From Streptomyces sp. NBC_00370 (lineage in GTDB: Bacteria > Actinomycetota > Actinomycetes > Streptomycetales > Streptomycetaceae), in assembly GCF_036084755.1 (NCBI RefSeq), contig NZ_CP107968.1, forward strand, positions 6,201,001 through 6,265,000: a stretch of 64,000 nucleotides of DNA, in the 5' to 3' direction. The position numbers were made by a program, and so were the translations under genes. Shown here piece after piece: positions 8,780-17,649 of this stretch. Within the stretch, counting starts at the first letter, position 1, and the number at the start of each line of letters is the position of its first letter. Under the pieces are notes generated by a model. That model saw only the letters and a list, made by a program, of their open reading frames with translations. It had not been told where the DNA came from and searched no databases.

Positions 8780-10357
8780 ATGCCGCCCACGCTCGCATCG
8801 CTCGTCCAGCACTCGGCGCTCAAGCTCACCGTGCGCGCCGGGGAGGACCGGCTGCAGACCCCTGTGCGCTGGGTGCACGCCAGCGAGCTGGCCGACCCCG
8901 TGCCGTACATGGAGGGCGGGGAGCTGCTGCTCGTCACGGCGACCACTCTCGACGCCGAGGACCCCGCCGCGATGCGGCGCTACGTACGGCGGCTGGTCGG
9001 CGCCGGGGTGGCCGGGCTCGGCTTCGCCGTCGGCGTCAACTACGAGGACATCCCGGACGCGCTGGTCGAGGCGGCGCGCAGCGAGGGGCTGCCGCTGCTC
9101 GGCGTCCCCCGGCGCACGGCGTTCCTGGCGATCAGCAAGGCGGTCTCGCAGGCGATCGCCGCTGACCAGTACCACGCGGTGAGCGCCGGCTTCGAGATCC
9201 AGCGCGAGCTGACGAACGCCGCGCTCACCGAAGGCCCGGCGGCGCTGCTGGCCCGGCTCGCCGCGCACGTCGACGGCTGGGCGGCGCTGTACGACACGTC
9301 GGGCGCCGTCGTCGCCGCAGCCCCCGAGTGGGCGGCCAGACGGGCCGCCCGGCTGACCTCCGACGTGGCCAGGCTGGGGGAGCGGCCCGCCCCCGCGTCC
9401 CAGGTGGTCGGCGGCGACGCCGTCGACACGGACGACCGGGTGGAACTCCAGTCCCTGGGCACCGGGCGCCGCGTACGGGGCGTGCTGGCCGTCGGCACGG
9501 CGGCGGCGCCCGGCACGGCCGAGCGGTACGCGGTCCACTCGGCGGTCGCCCTGCTGACCCTCACCACGGAACGCTCCCGCGCCTTGCAGGAGGCCGAGCA
9601 GCGACTCGGCGCCGCCGTGCTGCGCATGCTGCTCTCCGGCCAGCCGGACCACGCGCGCGCCGTGGCCGGCGACCTGTACGGGGAGCTGCTGGACGCGCCG
9701 TTCCGGCTGCTGGTCGCGGAGAGCGCGGACGCCGCGGCGGGACAGGACCGGGAGACCGACCACCCGCTGGAAGTACTGGCCGAAGCCCTGGAAGCCACCG
9801 CCTCACGCGCGGCCGAGGCGATCCTGGTCGTGCCGGAAGGCGACGAACGCTTGGTCGTCCTGGCCGTCGACGGCGGCCCGGTGGTCACGGCCGCCGTGGC
9901 GTACGCTGCGCGCGAGTCGGAAGAGGCCGGAGTGGCCATCGGCCTCTCGGCCCCGACGGGCCCCATCGCAGCGGCCGGCGCGTACAAGCAGGCCGAACAG
10001 GCCCTCTCGGTCGCCCGCCGCCGTGGCCGCGCCCTGGTCGAACACGAGGAACTGGCGGCGGGCTCGATCCTCCCCCTCCTCGCCGACGACGCGGTGCGCG
10101 CCTTCGCCGACGGCATGCTGCGCCCGCTGTACGAACACGACGCGAAGGGCCGCGGCGACCTGGCGGCGTCGCTGCGCGCCTGGCTGTCCCACCACGGCCA
10201 GTGGGACGCGGCGGCGGCGGACCTGGGGGTGCATCGTCATACGCTGCGCTACCGGATGCGGCGGGTGGAGGAGATTCTGGGGCGCTCGCTGGACGATCCG
10301 GATGTCCGGATGGAACTGTGGCTGGCCCTGAAGACGGCGGAGCCGTCGCCGTCGTAG
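8780..10357 (+). CDS. PucR-family transcriptional regulator
   Basis: 525 aa with the PucR architecture. An N-terminal purine-catabolism domain (about 1-130, with VRWVHASELADPVPYMEGGELLL) is followed by a GGDEF-like/linker region and a C-terminal HTH_30 segment (LGVHRHTLRYRMRRVEEILG) near residues 482-501. Family members activate nitrogen-compound catabolism genes in response to a small ligand. Position between gabT and an aldehyde dehydrogenase makes GABA or polyamine catabolism the most likely regulon. The ATG has only a weak ribosome binding site, and 123 bp separate it from the upstream gene. Confidence 0.88.
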   Translation: MPPTLASLVQHSALKLTVRAGEDRLQTPVRWVHASELADPVPYMEGGELLLVTATTLDAEDPAAMRRYVRRLVGAGVAGLGFAVGVNYEDIPDALVEAARSEGLPLLGVPRRTAFLAISKAVSQAIAADQYHAVSAGFEIQRELTNAALTEGPAALLARLAAHVDGWAALYDTSGAVVAAAPEWAARRAARLTSDVARLGERPAPASQVVGGDAVDTDDRVELQSLGTGRRVRGVLAVGTAAAPGTAERYAVHSAVALLTLTTERSRALQEAEQRLGAAVLRMLLSGQPDHARAVAGDLYGELLDAPFRLLVAESADAAAGQDRETDHPLEVLAEALEATASRAAEAILVVPEGDERLVVLAVDGGPVVTAAVAYAARESEEAGVAIGLSAPTGPIAAAGAYKQAEQALSVARRRGRALVEHEELAAGSILPLLADDAVRAFADGMLRPLYEHDAKGRGDLAASLRAWLSHHGQWDAAAADLGVHRHTLRYRMRRVEEILGRSLDDPDVRMELWLALKTAEPSPS

Positions 10358-10368
10358 CGCTCCGCGTC

Positions 10369-10591
10369 GCCTGCGGCGAGCTTGTTCCCCAGCCCCGCCC
10401 CTTCACGAACCCGGGGCAGGCCCCGGACCCCGGTCCGGCCTGCCGGCCGCGCGGCGGGCGCGGCGCCGGGGCGTCGTCCCTGCGTCCCGCCCCGCCGCAC
10501 CGGGCGCAGCCCAAGCGGCTGGGGGTCCGGGGGTCCGGGGGCTTGCCCCCGGTTTCGGGAAGGGGCGGGACTGGGGAACGGCGCCGCAGGC
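10369..10591. repeat. long REP-like inverted repeat between pucR-like gene and ALDH
   Basis: Two roughly 60-base arms are imperfect reverse complements. The left arm starts with GCCTGCGGCG and contains CCCCAGCCCCGCCCCTTC and CCGGGGCAGGCCCCGG. The right arm contains GGGGGCTTGCCCCCGG and GAAGGGGCGGGACTGGGGAA and ends CGCCGCAGGC. The extended hairpin fills most of the 385-bp spacer. I recognise this as a dispersed intergenic repeat type seen repeatedly in Streptomyces chromosomes. It may also act as a terminator. Confidence 0.8.
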
Positions 10592-10742
10592 AACGCCCCA
10601 AGCACACCCGCCGGCACACATACAAACCGTCGCGTCCCCCCACCGCCACCACTCCACCCCGGACAAACGACCTCCCACCCCCTCCCCCCTACCGTGGTGC
10701 GAGACAGCTCCACCCCACCGTTCTGAAGGGCCGGGACTCGCC

Positions 10743-12188
10743 ATGACCTCCACCCACGCCTTCTGGCTCGCCGGCCGCCAGGCCACCGGGCAGGACACCT
10801 TCGACGTCACCTCCCCCTGGGACGGCCGGCTCGTCGGGACCGTCGCCGTGCCGACCGACGCGCAGGTCGAGGAGGCCGTCGCCGCCGCGCACGGGGTGGT
10901 CGGCGAGTTCGCCGCCACGCCCGCGCACGTACGCGCCGCCGCCCTCGACCACGTGTCGCGTCGGCTCGTCGAGCGGACCGAGGAGATCGCCCGGCTGATC
11001 TCCGACGAGAATGGCAAGCCCATGAAGTGGGCCAGGGGCGAGGTCGGGCGGGCCGTGTCCGTGTTCCGGTTCGCCGCCGAGGAGGCCCGCCGGTTCAACG
11101 GGGGTGAGGCGCAGCGCCTCGACACCGATGCCGGCGGCGCGGGGCGGCTCGCGCTGACGCGGCGTTTCCCCAAGGGCGTCGTCCTCGGCATCGCGCCGTT
11201 CAACTTCCCGCTCAACCTGTGCGCGCACAAGATCGCCCCGGCCATCGCCGTCGGGTCGCCGATCATCCTCAAGCCCGCCCCAGCGACCCCGCTGTCCGGG
11301 CTGCTCATCGGGGAGCTGCTCGCCGAGACCGAGCTGCCCGCCGGGTCCTGGTCGGTGCTGCCCGTGGCGAACGACCGGATGCCCGCGCTCGTCCAGGACG
11401 AGCGGCTGCCGGTGATCTCGTTCACCGGTTCCGACAAGGTCGGCTTCGCGATCATGGACTCCGTCCCGCGCAAGCACCTCACCCTCGAACTCGGCGGCAA
11501 CGGCGCGGCCGTCGTCCTCGCCGACTACGCGAGCGAGCAGGACCTGGACTGGGCCGCGAGCCGGATCGCCACGTTCTCGAACTACCAGGGCGGCCAGTCC
11601 TGCATCTCCGTGCAGCGGGTCATCGCCGACGCCTCGGTGTACGACCGGCTCGTGCCGAAGATCGTCGCCGCGGTCGGGGCGCAGGTCACCGGTGACCCCG
11701 CCGACGACGCCACGGACGTGGGCCCGCTCGTCAGCGAGGACGCGGCCAAGCGGGTCGAGGCGTGGGTGGACGAGGCCGTACGGGGCGGGGCGCGGCTGCT
11801 GGCCGGCGGGAAGCGGGACGGCGCCTCGTACGCGCCCACCGTGCTCGCCGACGTCCCCGGCGACGTGACCATCTCCTGCGAGGAGGTCTTCGGGCCCGTA
11901 CTGACCCTGCGGCGCGTCGACGGCGAGAGCGAGGCGTTCGACGCCGTCAACGACTCGAAGTACGGCCTCCAGGCGGGCGTGTTCACGCACGACGTGCAGG
12001 CCGCCTTCCGCGCGCACCGCACTCTGGAGGTCGGCGGCGTGATCATCGGCGACGTCCCCTCGTACCGCGCGGACCAGATGCCGTACGGCGGCGCCAAGAT
12101 GTCCGGCGTCGGCCGCGAGGGCGTGCGGTTCGCGATGGACGACTACACGTACGAGCGGGTCATGGTATTGACGGGCCTCGCCCTGTAG
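10743..12188 (+). CDS. NAD(P)-dependent aldehyde dehydrogenase
   Basis: 481 aa, the usual ALDH superfamily length. The general-base glutamate is in LELGGNGA (Glu249) and the catalytic cysteine in GGQSCISVQ (Cys287). The cofactor-side motif APFNFPLN and the late EVFGPV motif are intact. The GGQSCIS active-site context differs from the NxGQxC of classical GabD, so the substrate may be another semialdehyde or a gamma-glutamyl aldehyde. Linkage to PucR and gabT suggests the step after GABA or putrescine transamination. ATG 10743 follows GAAGGGCCGGGACTCGCC. Confidence 0.9.
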   Translation: MTSTHAFWLAGRQATGQDTFDVTSPWDGRLVGTVAVPTDAQVEEAVAAAHGVVGEFAATPAHVRAAALDHVSRRLVERTEEIARLISDENGKPMKWARGEVGRAVSVFRFAAEEARRFNGGEAQRLDTDAGGAGRLALTRRFPKGVVLGIAPFNFPLNLCAHKIAPAIAVGSPIILKPAPATPLSGLLIGELLAETELPAGSWSVLPVANDRMPALVQDERLPVISFTGSDKVGFAIMDSVPRKHLTLELGGNGAAVVLADYASEQDLDWAASRIATFSNYQGGQSCISVQRVIADASVYDRLVPKIVAAVGAQVTGDPADDATDVGPLVSEDAAKRVEAWVDEAVRGGARLLAGGKRDGASYAPTVLADVPGDVTISCEEVFGPVLTLRRVDGESEAFDAVNDSKYGLQAGVFTHDVQAAFRAHRTLEVGGVIIGDVPSYRADQMPYGGAKMSGVGREGVRFAMDDYTYERVMVLTGLAL

Positions 12189-12263
12189 CGCTGCCGGGGC
12201 CGCATTGATTGGTCGGCCCACGACTGGTGCGGGTGCGGGGAATCGGGTAGATACGGACGAGTA

Positions 12264-12277
12264 GTACCGGCCGGTAC
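12264..12277. promoter_or_regulatory. 14-bp perfect palindrome, candidate operator
   Basis: GTACCGGCCGGTAC is perfectly self-complementary and lies 38 bp before the acyl-CoA dehydrogenase ATG, just downstream of a TAGATA -10-like hexamer at 12248-12253. The position and symmetry suit a repressor operator such as a TetR-family site. The regulator is unknown. Confidence 0.55.
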
Positions 12278-12315
12278 GCAGTGTCGCACCCGACTTCGTG
12301 GCGAGGTGAGTTCTG

Positions 12316-14271
12316 ATGTCCGCCCCATCCACCGCATCCGCACCCCAGGGCCAGCCCAAGGTCTCCGAGCGTGAGGCACGGCAGGTCGCCGAGGAAGCCC
12401 GTGAGCAGGGCTGGCGCAAGCCCAGCTTCGCCAAGGAGATGTTCCTCGGCCGCTTCCGCCTCGACCTCATCCATCCGCACCCGATGCCCGCACAGGAGGA
12501 CGTACGGCGCGGTGAGGCGTTCCTGGCCAAGCTGCGGACGTTCTGCGAGGAGAAGGTCGACGGCGCGCTCATCGAGCGCGAGGCCAAGATCCCGGACGAG
12601 GTCATCAACGGCCTCAAGGAACTCGGCGCGCTCGGCATGAAGATCGACACCAAGTACGGCGGTCTCGGTCTCACCCAGGTGTACTACAACAAGGCCCTGG
12701 CGCTGGTCGGCTCGGCGAACCCCGCGATCGGCGCGCTGCTCTCCGCGCATCAGTCGATCGGCGTACCGCAGCCGCTCAAACAGTTCGGCAGCCAGGAGCA
12801 GAAGGACGCCTTCCTGCCGAGGCTGGCCCGCACGGACATCTCGGCCTTCCTGCTGACCGAGCCCGACGTCGGCTCGGACCCGGCCAGGCTGGCGACGTCC
12901 GCCGTCCCGGACGGCGACGACTACGTGCTGGACGGCGTCAAGCTGTGGACGACCAACGGCGTCGTCGCCGACCTGCTCGTGGTGATGGCGCGGGTGCCGA
13001 AGTCCAAGGGCCACAAGGGCGGTATCTCGGCGTTCATCGTCGAGGCGGACTCGCCGGGCATCACGGTCGAGCACCGCAACGCGTTCATGGGCCTGCGCGG
13101 CCTGGAGAACGGCGTGACCCGCTTCCACCAGGTCCGGGTCCCCGCGGCGAACCGGATCGGCCCCGAGGGCGCCGGTCTCAAGATCGCCCTGACGACGCTG
13201 AACACCGGGCGGCTCTCGCTGCCCGCGATGTGCGTCGGCTCGGGCAAGTGGTGTCTGAAGATCGCCCGCGAGTGGTCCGCCGAGCGTGAGCAGTGGGGCA
13301 GGCCCGTCGCCAAGCACGAGGCGGTGGGCGAGAAGATCTCCTTCATCGCGGCGACGACGTTCGCGCTGGAGGCCGTGGTCGACCTGTCGTCGCAGATGGC
13401 CGACGAGAACCGCAACGACATCCGTATCGAGGCGGCCCTGGCCAAGCTGTACGGCTCCGAGATGGGCTGGCGGATGGCCGACGAGCTGGTCCAGATCCGC
13501 GGTGGCCGCGGCTTCGAGACGGCCGACTCGCTGGCGGCCCGCGGCGAACGCCCCGTGCCCGCCGAGCAGATGCTCCGCGACATGCGGATCAACCGCATCT
13601 TCGAAGGCTCGACGGAGATCATGCACCTGCTGATCGCCCGCGAGGCCGTCGACGCCCACCTCGCGGTGGCCGGCGACATCATCGACCCGGACAAGTCCCT
13701 CTCCGACAAGGCGAAGGCGGGCGCGCAGGCGGGCAAGTTCTACGCCCGCTGGCTGCCGAAGCTGGTTGCCGGCCCGGGTCAACTGCCCAACTCGTACGGC
13801 GAGTTCCACCACGCCGGCCACCCCGACCTGGCGGCGCACCTGCGCTACGTGGAACGCGGCTCCCGCAAACTGGCCCGCTCCACCTTCTACGCCATGTCGC
13901 GCTGGCAGGGCCGGATGGAGACCAAGCAGGGCTTCCTCGGCCGGATCGTCGACATCGGCGCCGAACTGTTCGCGATGAGCGCCGCCTGCGTACGGGCCGA
14001 ACTGCTCCGCACGAGCGGCGACCACGGCCGCGAGGCGTACCAACTGGCCGACGCCTTCTGCCGGCAGTCCAGGATCCGCGTCGAGGAGCTGTTCGGCCGC
14101 CTGTGGTCCAACACGGACGACATCGACCACAAGGTCGTGGACGGCGTCCTGTCCGGCACGTACACCTGGCTGGAGGAGGGCGTCGTCGACGCGAGCGGCG
14201 AAGGCCCCTGGATCGCCGACGCGACCCCGGGCCCCTCCAAGCGCGACAACGTCCACCGCCCGATCAAGTAG
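12316..14271 (+). CDS. long acyl-CoA dehydrogenase (VLCAD-like)
   Basis: FAD enzyme of fatty-acid beta-oxidation, dehydrogenating acyl-CoA to trans-2-enoyl-CoA. At 651 aa it exceeds the usual 380-400 aa and resembles the very-long-chain/ACAD9-type architecture with an extra helical C-terminal domain of about 200 residues. Motifs include the flavin/substrate segment LTEPDVGSDPARL and the late RGGRGFETADS ... INRIFEGSTEIMHLLIAREAVD block. The ATG follows a GAGGTG ribosome binding site. It is a single-gene unit between the palindromic operator candidate and a 13-bp perfect terminator stem. Confidence 0.92.
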   Translation: MSAPSTASAPQGQPKVSEREARQVAEEAREQGWRKPSFAKEMFLGRFRLDLIHPHPMPAQEDVRRGEAFLAKLRTFCEEKVDGALIEREAKIPDEVINGLKELGALGMKIDTKYGGLGLTQVYYNKALALVGSANPAIGALLSAHQSIGVPQPLKQFGSQEQKDAFLPRLARTDISAFLLTEPDVGSDPARLATSAVPDGDDYVLDGVKLWTTNGVVADLLVVMARVPKSKGHKGGISAFIVEADSPGITVEHRNAFMGLRGLENGVTRFHQVRVPAANRIGPEGAGLKIALTTLNTGRLSLPAMCVGSGKWCLKIAREWSAEREQWGRPVAKHEAVGEKISFIAATTFALEAVVDLSSQMADENRNDIRIEAALAKLYGSEMGWRMADELVQIRGGRGFETADSLAARGERPVPAEQMLRDMRINRIFEGSTEIMHLLIAREAVDAHLAVAGDIIDPDKSLSDKAKAGAQAGKFYARWLPKLVAGPGQLPNSYGEFHHAGHPDLAAHLRYVERGSRKLARSTFYAMSRWQGRMETKQGFLGRIVDIGAELFAMSAACVRAELLRTSGDHGREAYQLADAFCRQSRIRVEELFGRLWSNTDDIDHKVVDGVLSGTYTWLEEGVVDASGEGPWIADATPGPSKRDNVHRPIK

Positions 14272-14293
14272 CCACCCGGGCAACCCGATCAGA

Positions 14294-14324
14294 CGCCCGC
14301 GCGGGATCCGTTCCCGCGCGGGCG
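14294..14324 (+). terminator. hairpin terminator after acyl-CoA dehydrogenase
   Basis: A perfect 13-bp stem (CGCCCGCGCGGGA and its complement) with the 5-base loop TCCGT, 22 bp after the stop codon. There is no T tract, as is common in Streptomyces. Confidence 0.75.
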
Positions 14325-14376
14325 CCGTACGTGGCAGTGACGACCCTGAGCACGACCGCATAACCTGCTCCGCGTG

Positions 14377-14868
14377 ATGACCGCCGACGACGTGCTGTCC
14401 CTGCTCGCGCTGATCCGGGGCGCCGGTGCCGACGTGTGGACGGCGGGGGGTTGGGGTGTGGACGCCCTGGTGGGGGAGCAGAGCCGGGGGCATCGGGATC
14501 TGGATCTCGTGCACCGGGTGGAGCAGGAGCACGCGTTGCTGGACGCGCTCGCCGGGGCCGGGTTCGCGCCGACGCTGGACGCGCGGCCCCTGCGGTTCGT
14601 GTACGCACATCCGGACGGGCGGGAGATCGATCTGCATCCGCTCGTCTTCGCCCCCGACGGCTCAGCGACCCAGTCGTCCCCCGATCCCGCCGAGCCCTTC
14701 CGGTATCCGGCGGACTGCTTCACCACCGGGACGATCGGCGGGGCCGTCGTCCCGTGTCTCTCCGCCGCGCAGCAGGTCTACTTCCACCAGGGGTACGAAC
14801 CGGCCGACCGCGACCGGCACGACATGGCCCTGCTGAGGGCGAAATTCGGCATCGCGACCCACTTCTGA
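14377..14868 (+). CDS. lincosamide/aminoglycoside nucleotidyltransferase-like protein
   Basis: A 163-aa minimal nucleotidyltransferase of the AAD/LnuA type. It carries the signature GGWGVDALVG (residues 24-33 from ATG 14377), followed by R-GHRDLDL, whose aspartates would bind the metal-nucleotide. This matches GGW-D...G...R-H-D-D of lincosamide and ANT(2'')-type resistance enzymes, which adenylate antibiotics. Whether it modifies a drug or an endogenous substrate cannot be told. GTG at 14374 is an alternative start, and no strong ribosome binding site is seen. It stands alone between the acyl-CoA dehydrogenase and dxr. Confidence 0.8.
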   Translation: MTADDVLSLLALIRGAGADVWTAGGWGVDALVGEQSRGHRDLDLVHRVEQEHALLDALAGAGFAPTLDARPLRFVYAHPDGREIDLHPLVFAPDGSATQSSPDPAEPFRYPADCFTTGTIGGAVVPCLSAAQQVYFHQGYEPADRDRHDMALLRAKFGIATHF

Positions 14869-14907
14869 CCGGGCGCGCTGTCCCCGGACACAGTTGATGG
14901 GGCAAGA

Positions 14908-16170
14908 ATGGGGTCCATGAGCGACAGCCCAGCCCCTCTCGCGGACCCCCACCTCGCCTTCGATCCGGCCGAAGGCCGCCGGGACATCGTCGTCCTCGGC
15001 TCCACCGGGTCCATCGGTACCCAGGCCATCGACCTGATCCTGCGCAATCCCGACCGTTTCCGGGTCACCGCGCTGTCCGCCGCCGGCGGCAGGGTGGCCC
15101 TGCTCGCCGAGCAGGCGCGGCAGCTGCGGGTGCGCACGGTCGCCGTGGCGCGCCCGGACACGGTTCCCGTGCTCCGGGAGGCGCTGCGGGCCGAGTACGG
15201 GCCCGGCGAGGCGCTTCCCGAGATCCTCGCGGGGCTCGAGGCGGCCACCGAACTGGCCGCCTCCGACTGTCACACCGTGCTGAACGGCATCACCGGTTCC
15301 ATCGGCCTCGCGCCGACCCTCGCCGCCCTCGAAGCCGGCCGCACCCTCGCCCTCGCCAACAAGGAATCGCTGATCGTCGGCGGTCCGCTGGTCAAGGCCG
15401 CCGCCGCGCCCGGGCAGATCATCCCGGTCGACTCCGAGCACGCCGCGCTGTTCCAGGCACTGGCCGCCGGCACCCGCGCCGATGTGCGCAAGCTCATCGT
15501 CACCGCCTCCGGCGGCCCCTTCCGCGGCCGTACCCGCGCCGAACTCGACGATGTCACCCGCGAGGACGCCCTCGCCCACCCCACCTGGGCCATGGGCCCC
15601 GTCATCACGATCAACTCGGCGACCCTCGTCAACAAGGGCCTCGAAGTGATCGAGGCCCATTTGCTGTACGACATCCCCTTCGAACGCATCGAGGTTGTCG
15701 TACACCCCCAGTCGTACGTTCACTCGATGGTGGAGTTCAGCGACGGCTCGACCCTCGCGCAGGCCACTCCGCCCGACATGCACGGCCCGATCGCCATCGG
15801 ACTCGGCTGGCCGGAGCGGGTGCCGGACGCGGCGCCCGCCTTCGACTGGACCAAGGCGTCGTCCTGGGAGTTCTTCCCGCTCGACACCGAGGCGTTCCCC
15901 TCCGTGGGACTCGCCCGGCACGTCGGAGCGCTGGGCGGCACGGCTCCCGCCGTGTTCAACGCCGCCAACGAGGAGTGTGTGGACGCGTTCCTGTCGGGTC
16001 GGCTGCCGTTCAACGGCATCATGGATACCGTCACCGAAGTCGTCGCCGAGCACGGGAGCCCCGGCAAGGGAACCCCGCTCACTGTCGGTGACGTCCTGGA
16101 AGCTGAGACCTGGGCACGGGCCCGGGCCCGGGAACTGGCAGTGAAGGCAACAGCGGAGGCTCGCGCATGA
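14908..16170 (+). CDS. dxr: 1-deoxy-D-xylulose 5-phosphate reductoisomerase
   Basis: Second step of the MEP isoprenoid pathway: rearranges and reduces DXP to MEP with NADPH. It has the NADPH-binding GSTGSIG near the N-terminus, KESLIVGG, the metal/substrate motifs SEHAALFQ and TASGGPFRGR, and NSATLVNKGLEVIEAH. Length about 420 aa includes a short actinobacterial N-terminal extension. ATG 14908 has GGGG five bases upstream; ATG 14917 is the alternative. The stop overlaps the rseP-like start by four bases (ATGA), implying translational coupling. Confidence 0.96.
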   Translation: MGSMSDSPAPLADPHLAFDPAEGRRDIVVLGSTGSIGTQAIDLILRNPDRFRVTALSAAGGRVALLAEQARQLRVRTVAVARPDTVPVLREALRAEYGPGEALPEILAGLEAATELAASDCHTVLNGITGSIGLAPTLAALEAGRTLALANKESLIVGGPLVKAAAAPGQIIPVDSEHAALFQALAAGTRADVRKLIVTASGGPFRGRTRAELDDVTREDALAHPTWAMGPVITINSATLVNKGLEVIEAHLLYDIPFERIEVVVHPQSYVHSMVEFSDGSTLAQATPPDMHGPIAIGLGWPERVPDAAPAFDWTKASSWEFFPLDTEAFPSVGLARHVGALGGTAPAVFNAANEECVDAFLSGRLPFNGIMDTVTEVVAEHGSPGKGTPLTVGDVLEAETWARARARELAVKATAEARA

Positions 16171-17468
16171 CGATCCTGTTGACGGTCCTTGGCATAGTCA
16201 TTTTCGCCGTGGGGCTGCTCTTCTCCATCGCCTTCCACGAGATGGGCCATCTCTCGACGGCCAAGATGTTCGGCATCCGGGTGCCCCAGTACATGGTGGG
16301 ATTCGGGCCGACGATCTGGTCGAAGAGGAAGAACGACACGGAGTACGGGATCAAGGCGATCCCGCTCGGCGGCTACATCCGCATGATCGGGATGTTCCCG
16401 CCGGGCGCCGACGGCCGGATCGAGTCCCGGTCCACCTCGCCCTGGCGCAGCATGGTCGAGGACGCGCGCTCCGCCGCGTTCGAGGAACTGCAGCCCGGTG
16501 ACGAGAAGCTGCTGTTCTACACGCGCAAGCCCTGGAAGCGCGTCATCGTGATGTTCGCAGGGCCGTTCATGAACCTGATCCTCGCCGTCGCGATCTTCCT
16601 CGGCGTGGCGATGTCGTACGGCTTCCAGACGCAGACCACCGACGTCGCCGCCGTCCAGCAGTGCGTCATCTCACAGAGCGCGAAGCGCCAGACCTGTGAG
16701 AAGGGCGACCCGGTCTCGCCGGCCAAGGCCGCGGGACTGAAGCAGGGCGACAAGATCGTCGCCTTCAACGGCCGGAAGGTCGCGGACTGGAGCACGCTCT
16801 CCGACCTGATCCGCAAGACGATCGGCCCCGCCACCATCACCGTCCAGCGCGACGGCTCGGAGCAGGTGCTGCACGCCAAGCTGCTCAGCAACACCGTCCT
16901 GAAGAAGGACTCCAACGGCGATGTCGTGCAGGACAAGTACGTACCCGCCGGCTACCTCGGCTTCGCCGCCTCCACCAAGATCGTCCCGCTGACCTTCTCG
17001 CAGTCCGTCGACCGCATGGGCACCATGATCGAGGACAGTGCCAAGCGGATCGTCGACCTGCCGTCCGAGATCCCCGCGCTGTGGCGCGCGGCCTTCGACG
17101 GCGGTGAGCGCAAGGCGGACTCGCCGGTCGGCGTGGTCGGCGCCGCCCGGATCGGCGGCGAGGTGATGACGCTGCACGTGCCGGCGCAGAGCCAGATCGC
17201 GATGCTGCTGTTCCTGCTCGCCGGGTTCAACCTCTCGCTGTTCCTCTTCAACATGCTGCCGCTGCTGCCGCTCGACGGCGGGCACATCGCGGGGGCGCTG
17301 TGGGAGGCGCTGCGGCGCAACGTGGCGCGGGTCTTCAGCCGGCCCGACCCGGGCCCCTTCGACGTGGCGAAGCTCATGCCGGTCGCCTATGTGGTGGCGG
17401 GGCTGTTCATCTGCTTCACGGCGCTCGTCTTCATCGCCGACGTGGTCAACCCGGTAAAGATCAGCTGA
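16167..17468 (+). CDS. rseP: site-2 zinc metalloprotease (RseP/RIP family)
   Basis: Intramembrane M50 protease that cleaves membrane-embedded anti-sigma factors or remnant signal peptides. The zinc motif HEMGH is at residues 24-28 in the first membrane span. A PDZ-like domain fills the periplasm-equivalent middle (about 175-270, with AAGLKQGDKIVAFNGR), and the second metal/active-site motif NMLPLLPLDGGH is in a C-terminal span. Its start overlaps the dxr stop. A 12-bp terminator stem 34 bp after the stop separates it from ispG, although these three genes often form one operon. Confidence 0.94.
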   Translation: MTILLTVLGIVIFAVGLLFSIAFHEMGHLSTAKMFGIRVPQYMVGFGPTIWSKRKNDTEYGIKAIPLGGYIRMIGMFPPGADGRIESRSTSPWRSMVEDARSAAFEELQPGDEKLLFYTRKPWKRVIVMFAGPFMNLILAVAIFLGVAMSYGFQTQTTDVAAVQQCVISQSAKRQTCEKGDPVSPAKAAGLKQGDKIVAFNGRKVADWSTLSDLIRKTIGPATITVQRDGSEQVLHAKLLSNTVLKKDSNGDVVQDKYVPAGYLGFAASTKIVPLTFSQSVDRMGTMIEDSAKRIVDLPSEIPALWRAAFDGGERKADSPVGVVGAARIGGEVMTLHVPAQSQIAMLLFLLAGFNLSLFLFNMLPLLPLDGGHIAGALWEALRRNVARVFSRPDPGPFDVAKLMPVAYVVAGLFICFTALVFIADVVNPVKIS

Positions 17469-17502
17469 ATCATTCGATTCGGGGTAATCTTCCCGTTTTG
17501 CA

Positions 17503-17531
17503 GCGGCCGGACACTTTTTGTGTCCGGCCGC
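17503..17531 (+). terminator. strong intrinsic terminator between rseP and ispG
   Basis: A perfect 12-bp stem (GCGGCCGGACAC pairing with GTGTCCGGCCGC), loop TTTTT, followed by TTACTTTT. This is the most canonical terminator in the window. Confidence 0.9.
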
Positions 17532-17649
17532 TTACTTTTGAGTGGACTCTTCGTAGCGGTGTGCCCGTTCGACGCGCGGTGGCGTAATCTCGGGGGCTGG
17601 AGCCCGCCGATCTCGGGACCTCGATCCACACCTTGGGGTTGCACACCAG

